Positions 58,147-64,000 of a DNA stretch of 64,000 nucleotides are shown here, piece by piece (within the stretch, counting starts at the first letter, position 1; each line of letters opens with the position of its first letter). The stretch lies in NCBI RefSeq assembly GCF_035581365.1, contig NZ_CP141590.1, positions 992,001-1,056,000 of the forward strand, written 5' to 3'. The notes beneath the pieces were generated by a model that searched no databases, was not told the DNA's origin, and saw nothing but the letters and a program-made list of their open reading frames with translations. Origin of the DNA: Tsuneonella sp. CC-YZS046. GTDB lineage: Bacteria; Pseudomonadota; Alphaproteobacteria; Sphingomonadales; Sphingomonadaceae. Made by a program: the position numbers and the translations under genes.

Positions 58147-58327
58147 CTCTCGCCTCGTCCGTTCTGCTTTCGGTGCGACGCACTCGGCCTCAAGGCGCGG
58201 TCATGGTCCTTCGCCGCCAGCGTCGTGCGTCATCCCGCCTGTTTATCCGAAGAACCGGCGCAACTCTTGGAATCGCTTGCATGAAAACTTGTAAATGCGG
58301 CGCGATATGTGCGGGCGCGCGGTTCGG

Positions 58328-59239
58328 CTAGGACAGGTTCCGATATTGCCGCGGGGACATTCTGTAGTACCGCCGGAAGGCGTTGGAGAAATGCGCCTGG
58401 TCGTAAAATCCCAGCGACAGCGCGATCTCCGAGAGTGAGGCGCCTGCCAAGGCCGGGGAGCGCAACATCTGGGCGGCCCGCTTCATGCGTTCGTTCGCCA
58501 GCAGAGCGGTGAATGTGGTGCCGTGGGTGGAAAGCGTTGTCTGAAGGCTTCTCAGGCTCATTCCCAGCCGTGCCGCCGAAGCGGCCGGAGTCAGGTCTTC
58601 CGAGCCGATATGATCGCGAATATCCTTCCTTATGTCCTGAAACGCGGCGCGGGTTCTGGCCCTGTCGGGCAGGTCATCGCCGCCGATCATGCACAGATAG
58701 GTCAGTTCCAGCGAAGCCTCGAGCAGGTCGTTTAATATGTATTCTGCGGTTTTGCCGGCAAGATCATGCAATTTCTCGAGATATGATCGCAGAAGCAGGG
58801 TTCTGGCATCATGCCGGTCGGACTGCATCCCGCTGATCCGGTTGCCGGACCCGAGCCGCCTTTCGACCATCCTGCGAGGAAACAGAATGGTGCGTCCGCT
58901 CGCGCCGGCCCTGCAATCGAACGATCCGGTGAGGCTGGTGTCCCAGAGCAGAATATCGCCAGCCTGCATTACCGATTCCCGGCTTCCCGCGGAGAAGCGC
59001 AGTCCGCCTGCATTGTAGAGCGTGACGTAGAGGCCGTCCTCCTGCGAATGGACGATCTCGTTCTCTCCCCGGTGCCCCTCGCAGCCCCTGATTTTCGTAT
59101 CAACGAACAGGCAATCGCCCTGCAGGCGATGCTTCTGCGAAATCGTGCAATCTTCCTTGCTTGATGGCACGACGTTCCAGCAACTCCGGAACCAGTCGTA
59201 GCCTGCCGAGCAAGCCTGCGCCGTATCCATCTGGAACAT
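58328..59239 (-). CDS. AraC-family transcriptional regulator
   Basis: A 303-residue regulator. The C-terminal ~100 residues hold two helix-turn-helix units: LTPAASAARLGMSLRSLQTTLSTHG and LSEIALSLGFYDQAHFSNAFRRYYRMSPRQYR, the classic AraC signature. The N-terminal ~190 residues form the sensory part (AraC-binding-like, e.g. DILLWDTSLTGSFDCRAG). The start at 59239 has GGAGAG 4-5 nt upstream and is preferred; the open frame extends to 59347. It probably controls the PhyH/P450 genes that follow, by position. Confidence 0.9.
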   Translation of the reverse strand: MFQMDTAQACSAGYDWFRSCWNVVPSSKEDCTISQKHRLQGDCLFVDTKIRGCEGHRGENEIVHSQEDGLYVTLYNAGGLRFSAGSRESVMQAGDILLWDTSLTGSFDCRAGASGRTILFPRRMVERRLGSGNRISGMQSDRHDARTLLLRSYLEKLHDLAGKTAEYILNDLLEASLELTYLCMIGGDDLPDRARTRAAFQDIRKDIRDHIGSEDLTPAASAARLGMSLRSLQTTLSTHGTTFTALLANERMKRAAQMLRSPALAGASLSEIALSLGFYDQAHFSNAFRRYYRMSPRQYRNLS

Positions 59240-59430
59240 CTCGCTCTCCAATCCATATGCGCGTCTTGCGGAGAGAGCGCCGATCGTCGAGGCGTATGCG
59301 GACCTGTGCCCAGCAGATCGCACACGAAAACGTGGCTCACTCACCATCGCGCTTGGAGGGGATGCTACTCCGCCGTTCGGCGCCGGTCAACGCGGGGCGG
59401 CATGTGTCGGGCTGCCTTGCCATCAGGCCC

Positions 59431-60135
59431 CTACAATTGCTCGAATCTCGGGCCGAAGTTTGCAAGATCAGGGATGGGAATACGCGGCTTGCTGTCCAGA
59501 TCCGCGAAATAGGCGCCCAGGTCGTCCAGGCATTTCCGCCTTACCTCCAGCGGCTGATACGGAATGTTGTGAGCCACGAACGGCTCGATCACCTCCATGC
59601 CGACATAGCCCAGGGTGCCCTGGAAAAGATGCCGCAGCATGCCATGCACCAGTGGCCCATGGATGCCGCGCGCGCCCACCATGTCTTCCCGGCCGCCAAG
59701 GCTGAAAGCCGCGCTGGCCTTCTTTCCGGCCATCCCGCCGCGTTCATAGATGGTCTTGCCGCCATAGAACTCGCCGGAGATGAAAACACGGTCGAACCAG
59801 CCTTTCATGATCGCGGGCGTGCCGAACCAGAACAGCGGGAAGGTCAGCACGATGAGATCGGCCTGCTTCACCTTTTCGATCTCGGCGACGAGATCCGGGG
59901 CCAGGGTTCCGGCGTTGAAATTGTGCCTTTGTTCCAAGGCGTAAACAAGATGGTCGGGATTGCCTCGCTCGCCAAAATCCGCCGGGGAGAGGACCGGATT
60001 GAACCCCATTTCATAAAGGTCGGAATGGATCAGCTCATGGCCGCTGGCGGAAAGCGTTTCGGCAATCCGGTCGCGCATCGCCGTAACGAAGGAATCGCGT
60101 TCGGAATGGGCATGGACGAGAAGGGCTGTAGGCAT
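59431..60135 (-). CDS. Flavodoxin-fold NAD(P)H quinone reductase
   Basis: A 234-residue NQO1/MdaB/KefF-like flavoprotein: LLVHAHSERDSFVTAM (FMN/FAD phosphate binding), LIVLTFPLFWFGTPAIMKGWFDRVF and AFSLGGREDMVG. Two-electron quinone reduction with NAD(P)H is the expected activity. GGGGA lies 5 nt before the ATG at 60135. Directly upstream is a perfect 6+6 palindrome that looks like its operator. It belongs by position to the P450 region. Confidence 0.92.
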   Translation of the reverse strand: MPTALLVHAHSERDSFVTAMRDRIAETLSASGHELIHSDLYEMGFNPVLSPADFGERGNPDHLVYALEQRHNFNAGTLAPDLVAEIEKVKQADLIVLTFPLFWFGTPAIMKGWFDRVFISGEFYGGKTIYERGGMAGKKASAAFSLGGREDMVGARGIHGPLVHGMLRHLFQGTLGYVGMEVIEPFVAHNIPYQPLEVRRKCLDDLGAYFADLDSKPRIPIPDLANFGPRFEQL

Positions 60136-60152
60136 CGAATTCCCCGGAATTT

Positions 60153-60168
60153 ATGTAATGACTTACAT
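60153..60168. promoter_or_regulatory. Perfect palindromic operator upstream of the quinone reductase
   Basis: ATGTAA-TGAC-TTACAT, 6-bp perfect arms 18 bp before the quinone-reductase start. The TGTAA/TTACA half-site is the pattern commonly bound by HxlR- and TetR-type repressors of quinone or electrophile responses. No such regulator gene is in the window. Confidence 0.5.
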
Positions 60169-60415
60169 TGCGTGGTCCGGAAAAAAGGTCAACAGGTTTA
60201 CGAAATTCGCTCGAAAATTTTCCCGGCGATCCGTAGCGCGGTGCCGTTTGCGTGGATAACCAAGCTGAAATCAGCTGATTGCATTTCATGACTGCAGGAA
60301 CGAGTGGCCGCCGTGCATTCCGGTGGCTTTGATTGGTCCGCGCACTTGCGCCAGTTTGTCGATTTCAATTTAACATGAGAAAGACGGTTTACGTTTGAAA
60401 AGGGGGATCGAGGAC

Positions 60416-61087
60416 ATGAGTCACGCGAACACTGTTTTGAAATTGGTGCAGCAGAAGCCCGGCCTCACGGAATTGGAGATTTCGAAGCATTTGTTCGGAA
60501 AGGAAGGAGTCCAGCAAAGGGTAAATTATATTTGCCGCAGATTGGTCAAAGAGCAGAAAATTGAACGTCGAGGCGCAGGATACCAGTCTGATCCGTATGC
60601 CTATTATCCGCTCCAAAAAAGCTTTGTAACTCCAGAGATAATCGCCTCGAAGCTCGAATCAAAACCAGCTTCGTTGTCTGCTGCAAAGCCCGTCCTCACC
60701 AAGTCCTACCTATTGACCTGTGGCTTTAAGATGTGCGCGACCTGGAGATTGAGTAGTGGAGAGGTAATAGAATTCGATTGCCGTTTACCTACTGAGCGGG
60801 GCGTCTATGCGTTCTGTAAGGGCGATGTCGTTCAATATATTGGAGTCGCCGCAAAGGGGATCGCAAAGCGTTTATATTTTTACACTCGCCCAGGCCCAAG
60901 GCAGATTACCAACATACGAATTAATGCCATCATCAAGAGTGAGCTTGCGCAAGGCCGCAAACTTGAAATTCTTGCGGCTATGCCTTCAAACTTTGATTGG
61001 AATGGCTTGCCTGTCGATGGAGTCATGGGTTTGGAAGCAGGTTTAATTAACCGTTATTCACTTCCATGGAATGTGAGGGGGGCATGA
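60416..61087 (+). CDS. Winged-helix / GIY-YIG domain protein
   Basis: A 223-residue protein of visibly lower GC than its neighbours. Residues ~5-70 form a winged-helix-like DNA-binding domain (LTELEISKHLFGKEGVQQRV, ICRRLVKEQKIERRG). The C-terminal ~110 residues match a GIY-YIG nuclease: GVYAFCKGDVVQYIGVA, an Arg in KGIAKRLYFY, and a Glu in GLEAGLINRYSLPWNVRG in the expected order. A middle segment has two Cys (LLTCGFKMCATW). The start is ATG 60416 after AGGGGG/GAGG; a TTG 21 nt earlier is possible. Its stop overlaps a 31-residue membrane-peptide gene. Confidence 0.75.
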   Translation: MSHANTVLKLVQQKPGLTELEISKHLFGKEGVQQRVNYICRRLVKEQKIERRGAGYQSDPYAYYPLQKSFVTPEIIASKLESKPASLSAAKPVLTKSYLLTCGFKMCATWRLSSGEVIEFDCRLPTERGVYAFCKGDVVQYIGVAAKGIAKRLYFYTRPGPRQITNIRINAIIKSELAQGRKLEILAAMPSNFDWNGLPVDGVMGLEAGLINRYSLPWNVRGA

Positions 61088-61179
61088 AGTTAATTGTAGG
61101 CTTCATACTAGGAGCAGTTGGTAGCTTTGCGCTAGGATGGACCCTGCTGACGGTTTTAGGACTCTGGTTGGCAAAATGA
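61084..61179 (+). CDS. 31-residue transmembrane peptide
   Basis: A very small gene (31 residues) whose ATG overlaps the stop of the GIY-YIG gene (ATGA). The product starts MKLIVGFILGAVGS and ends in GLWLAK: one hydrophobic helix with Gly/Ala motifs and a basic residue at each end, typical of a membrane-inserting peptide. The exact stop-start overlap and the same low GC suggest it is a real partner rather than a chance frame. Function unknown. Confidence 0.6.
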   Translation: MKLIVGFILGAVGSFALGWTLLTVLGLWLAK

Positions 61180-61279
61180 CCGAAAACCCGCCGCTTGAAT
61201 CCTGCCAAGGCAGGGCGGCTCAAGCCCGTCATTGCGGAGGGCCATGCCGCTTACTCTGATTTGAACATATAAAATAAAA

Positions 61280-61356
61280 TGGTCGGGGAGAGAGGATTCG
61301 AACCTCCGGCCCCTGCCTCCCGAAGACAGTGCTCTACCAGGCTGAGCTACTCCCCG
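61280..61356 (-). tRNA. tRNA-Pro (anticodon CGG)
   Basis: A 77-nt cloverleaf on the minus strand: acceptor CGGGGAG/CTCCCCG, D-arm TAGCTCAGCCTGGTAGAGC, anticodon stem-loop CTGTC-TTCGGGA-GGCAG (CGG), T-loop TTCGAAT and encoded CCA. It lies next to the low-GC insert. Confidence 0.96.
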
Positions 61357-61456
61357 ACCGGTGCCGCCACAGAAGCTGTGGAGCAAGGCAGAGGCGGCCC
61401 TATAGGAGCGAGAGGGCGGGGTGGCAAGCGGGCATTTGCAGGTTTAGGAATAGCCC

Positions 61457-62413
61457 ATGGCCAGTCTTGCACAATCGACCGATTCTCTTTCTTCCCCTCA
61501 CTGGGAATGGCAGTATCTCGAGCTTATGCGCCGGATCTGGCGGCAAGGCGACGAACGCATCGACCGCACCGGCGTCGGCACGCGATCCGTTTTTGGCGCC
61601 GAGCTTCGCTTCGATTTGTCCGACGGCCGGATGCCCTTGCTCACGACCAAGCGAGTCTATTGGAAGACGGCAAGCCGGGAGATGCTGTGGTTTCTCACCG
61701 GCGATACGAATATCCGTGCGCTGTGCGCGCAGAACGTTCAGATCTGGACGGACTGGCCGCTGGATCGCTACCGCAGGGAGACGGGCGATCCGATTAGCCG
61801 GGAAGATTTTTCCGCGAGAATCGTCGAGGATGAACGGTTCGCGGAGCGCTGGGGCGACCTTGGCCCGGTCTATGGCAAGCAATGGGTCGATTGGCCCACC
61901 TATGAGCCTGTGGGCGACGGCTCGTTTCGCGCTGGCCCGGGCATCAATCAGGTGGCGCAGGTGGTGCGAAGCCTGCGCGAGAATCCGGGCAGCCGGCGGC
62001 ATATCATCGAAGGCTGGAATGTGGCCGAGCTGGACGGAATGGCCCTGCCGCCCTGCCACAAGACCTATCAATTCCATGTGGCCGGAAGCCGTCTCAACGG
62101 ATTGCTCTATCAGCGCAGCTGCGACGTGGCGCTGGGATTGCCGTTCAACTTGTGGGGCGCGGCCCTGCTGGTCCGAATGCTGGCCCAGCAGAGCGGGCTG
62201 GAGCCGGGCGAGCTTGTCTGGATGGGCGGCGATGTCCACCTCTATCTGAATCATGCGGCTTTGGTGGAAGAGCAGCTTTCACGCACCCCTTCGGGCGATC
62301 CACGGATGGAGATACTGCGTTTGCCCGAATCGATCTTCGCCTACCGGATCGAGGATTTTCAGGTCAGCGGGTATGAGCCGCAGACCCATATTCCGGCGCC
62401 CGTGGCGGTTTGA
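61457..62413 (+). CDS. thyA: Thymidylate synthase
   Basis: A 318-residue enzyme converting dUMP to dTMP with methylene-tetrahydrofolate. Diagnostic segments are RTGVGTRSVFGAELRFDL, LTTKRVYWKT, WLTGDTN-like (WFLTGDTNIRAL), GDLGPVYGKQW, SRRHIIEGWNV, the catalytic LPPCHKTYQF and QRSCDVALGLPFN. It is longer than the E. coli enzyme (264) and carries an insert around residue 90-120, as in other long ThyA proteins. AGGAA lies 6 nt before the ATG at 61457. The other folate enzyme folE and 5-formyl-THF ligase are in the same window. Confidence 0.96.
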   Translation: MASLAQSTDSLSSPHWEWQYLELMRRIWRQGDERIDRTGVGTRSVFGAELRFDLSDGRMPLLTTKRVYWKTASREMLWFLTGDTNIRALCAQNVQIWTDWPLDRYRRETGDPISREDFSARIVEDERFAERWGDLGPVYGKQWVDWPTYEPVGDGSFRAGPGINQVAQVVRSLRENPGSRRHIIEGWNVAELDGMALPPCHKTYQFHVAGSRLNGLLYQRSCDVALGLPFNLWGAALLVRMLAQQSGLEPGELVWMGGDVHLYLNHAALVEEQLSRTPSGDPRMEILRLPESIFAYRIEDFQVSGYEPQTHIPAPVAV

Positions 62414-62419
62414 CCCGGT

Positions 62420-62881
62420 TCAGCGCACGATTGCGCTGTAGGCTATCCTGCCGCTGCCGCGCGCGGCAGCCTGTGCGGGAATGCGCCACCTGACATGAGT
62501 CACGTCTTCGGGCGTGGCGAGGCGGGCGCCTTCCGGATCACGGATGGTGAGCGCGCCCAAACGTCCCCAGTTCCGGCCGCCGTCGACGGAGATTTCCTCC
62601 ATCCCGTTGCTGCTGCGCTCATAGGAAAGCGCCTTGGGAACCGGGCTGGTCAGGGTGAAGCCGCCCGGCTTGGCGGGCGAGCGCCAATCGAGCACCAGCA
62701 CCACGCGGTCGCCCGGCGACATCTTGCCCGCCGGCTCCAGCAGGCGCACCGGGCGCAAGCCTGGAACATGGGATTTCTCGACATAGACCGCATGGGCAGG
62801 ACGCCAGATCAATTCGGCCTGGGCCGGATGGATGGCTGCGCCAAGGCATAGCGCAAAGGCGGCGAACAAGATCGGACGCAT
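62420..62881 (-). CDS. Exported protein of unknown function
   Basis: A 153-residue protein with signal peptide MRPILFAAFALCLGAAIHPAQA and a beta-rich mature part: VYVEKSHVPGLRPVRLLEPAG, SPGDRVVLVLDWRSP, FTLTSPVPKALSYERSS, RNWGRLGALTIRDPEGAR and DVTHVRWRIPAQAAARG. The pattern resembles the DUF11-like immunoglobulin-type fold of adhesin or fimbrial repeats (conserved repeat domain), but it is a single copy. It converges on thyA with a 6 bp gap. Role unknown. Confidence 0.7.
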   Translation of the reverse strand: MRPILFAAFALCLGAAIHPAQAELIWRPAHAVYVEKSHVPGLRPVRLLEPAGKMSPGDRVVLVLDWRSPAKPGGFTLTSPVPKALSYERSSNGMEEISVDGGRNWGRLGALTIRDPEGARLATPEDVTHVRWRIPAQAAARGSGRIAYSAIVR

Positions 62882-63084
62882 GCAATTCCCCCCGTCCGCT
62901 CCCTTGCCGGACAGGCCGAGGCAATAGGCCGCAAAGCGCCAAGATATGGTTAACGATGCGGGTGAGGCGGGGCGTTTCGAGCGGTTCGGCGATTTGATTG
63001 CGCGCCGGTATTGAGAGGCGGTTGACAGCCGTGATGGGCTGCCCTAGTGGCGCGGCTCCCCAAGGGACGCACGCCCAGGAATAC

Positions 63085-63161
<77 letters not shown>

Positions 63162-63204
63162 TTGGGGAATTTCCGCGGTTCTGGGGTTGGTTCGGACGTC
63201 TCCC

Positions 63205-63420
63205 TCAACGCCAGCGGCCCGTCTCCATCCAGATCAGAAACCGCCGCAGCGGAAGCAGCCAGATCGTTCCCAGCACGATGTAGATCACCGTCTGCACCAG
63301 CACGGGCAGCCCTCCGATCGGGCCGGCTGCCCTGGATACCAGCAGGGCATAAATCGCGAGCGCCCCGAGTAGCCCGAGAATCCCGACCGGAATACGCCAG
63401 GTAGGGTCCTTACGCATCAT
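63205..63420 (-). CDS. DUF2842 small membrane protein
   Basis: A 71-residue protein with two hydrophobic helices separated by a short loop, starting RKDPTWRIPVGILGLL and ending TIWLLPLRRFLIWMETGRW. The ending WxLPLRxxxxWMExGRW is the DUF2842 signature, an alphaproteobacterial inner-membrane family of unknown role. The start at 63420 overlaps the stop of the upstream ligase gene (ATGA on the minus strand), so the two are coupled. Confidence 0.85.
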   Translation of the reverse strand: MMRKDPTWRIPVGILGLLGALAIYALLVSRAAGPIGGLPVLVQTVIYIVLGTIWLLPLRRFLIWMETGRWR

Positions 63421-63989
63421 AAAGCTCCAAAAAGGCGGGTCGGTGTGATGACGGCCGCAAGCGGGCGATCATGCGGTTCGACCGGCAGGCTGTCCAGCAG
63501 CTGGCAATCCCATGCCAGCCCTATTGCGATCGTATCGGGATGGGCGGCGAGCCAGCGGTCGTAATGTCCGCCCCCCTGGCCCAGCCGCTGGCCATCGGCC
63601 GTGAAGCCCAGCAGCGGCACGAAAACCGTATCGGGCACAAGTCGCCTGGCGTCTCCGGCAGGCTGAAGAATCCCGTAAGGCCCCATTTCGAGATCGGTGT
63701 CGCCGAACGGATCGGTCCATGCCCTGAATTCCATTCCGCTCTCCCGGTCGGCAAACCAGGGCAGGGCGATGTCGTGACCCGCTTCGAGGAAGAAGCGCGC
63801 ATAGGCCGAAGCCGGCGCCTCGAAGGAATTGGAGCGATAGACGCCTATCGTGGCCCGGGCAGGCAGATGGTCCATCACCAGCCGGGGCGGGCGCATGAAC
63901 ATCAGTCCACGCATGTTGTCCGGCAGGGCTTCGGCATATTCCCGCCGCAAACGGCGCAATCGGCTGCGTAGTTCCTGCTTGGAATCCAT
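63417..63989 (-). CDS. 5-formyltetrahydrofolate cyclo-ligase
   Basis: A 190-residue enzyme that converts 5-formyl-THF to 5,10-methenyl-THF with ATP, recycling the inactive folate. Motifs: SKQELRSRLRRLRREYA, IGVYRSNSFEAP and the C-terminal loop VPLLGFTADGQRLGQGGGHYDRWL, which is the ATP/substrate-binding signature. The start ATG at 63989 is close to the window end, and the frame is complete. It is translationally coupled to the DUF2842 gene. Confidence 0.93.
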   Translation of the reverse strand: MDSKQELRSRLRRLRREYAEALPDNMRGLMFMRPPRLVMDHLPARATIGVYRSNSFEAPASAYARFFLEAGHDIALPWFADRESGMEFRAWTDPFGDTDLEMGPYGILQPAGDARRLVPDTVFVPLLGFTADGQRLGQGGGHYDRWLAAHPDTIAIGLAWDCQLLDSLPVEPHDRPLAAVITPTRLFGAL

Positions 63990-64000
63990 ATTTCACCGAT

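Noticed and set aside
60280-61280. CRISPR, IS element or attachment repeat around the low-GC insert
   Set aside because: No direct-repeat array, transposase or duplicated tRNA-Pro end was seen.

Overview
The window is a high-GC alphaproteobacterial chromosome segment. Gene content and order point to the order Sphingomonadales: scpA-bioB-pccA, aroK-aroB, xerD-accA, a tyrosine-type DivL kinase followed by tsaE-amgK-murU-addB-addA-trxA, argJ-secA, and mfd-sdhE-recG. The genus cannot be fixed by reading alone. Most of the window is compact core genome. Genes are often joined by 1-10 nt stop/start overlaps, and there are four tRNA genes (Arg-ACG, Asn-GTT, Pro-CGG, Asp-GTC). I saw no insertion sequence, prophage or CRISPR array.

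Layout. 1-4.9 kb: end of methylmalonyl-CoA mutase, biotin synthase, a small LprI-like protein, the biotin-carrying acyl-CoA carboxylase subunit and CsaA, forming a propionyl-CoA disposal operon that carries its own biotin synthase. 4.9-8.0 kb: POT peptide transporter, aroB and aroK on the minus strand. 8.1-13.6 kb: a 46-residue membrane peptide, a 615-residue exported protein, xerD, accA and a lipoprotein M48 protease. 13.6-14.7 kb: two Flp pilins without a tad locus, and a MutT-type Nudix hydrolase. 14.7-17.7 kb: a tRNA-Arg followed by a looser accessory stretch with an unknown protein, a sulfurtransferase, a probable iron-regulated small RNA and an apparently frameshifted MliC-like lipoprotein. 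17.7-25.4 kb: methyltransferase, membrane GGDEF-EAL protein, atypical SDR, hemerythrin, phospholipase D family protein, folE, SDR and peroxiredoxin.

25.6-38.5 kb: ahcY, then a long operon in which the cell-cycle kinase homologue DivL (Tyr in place of the phosphoacceptor His) is coupled to tsaE, cell-wall recycling (amgK, murU), AddAB recombinational repair and thioredoxin. 38.5-44.3 kb: inositol-phosphatase family protein, GST and argJ (minus), a small secreted protein and secA (plus). 44.4-47.4 kb: ferredoxin-NADP reductase with an unknown partner gene behind a Fur-box-like palindrome, an EF-hand protein, tRNA-Asn and nadK. 47.5-56 kb: EAL protein with a degenerate GGDEF half, an exported unknown, mfd, sdhE, host-attachment-family protein and recG.

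56-60.2 kb: a probably acquired metabolic cluster of cytochrome P450, phytanoyl-CoA dioxygenase-like enzyme, AraC regulator and flavodoxin-fold quinone reductase. 60.3-61.3 kb: a low-GC insert next to tRNA-Pro with a winged-helix/GIY-YIG protein whose stop overlaps a 31-residue transmembrane peptide. 61.4-64 kb: thyA, a secreted unknown, tRNA-Asp, a DUF2842 protein and 5-formyltetrahydrofolate cyclo-ligase.

The most novel-looking items are (i) the candidate iron-responsive small RNA at 16.64-16.78 kb, whose 17-bp palindrome matches a second one at 45.80 kb in 14 of 17 positions, (ii) the GIY-YIG plus micro-membrane-peptide pair, and (iii) the AraC/P450/PhyH cluster. Start sites were chosen by Shine-Dalgarno spacing and family alignment from memory. 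No database search was run.
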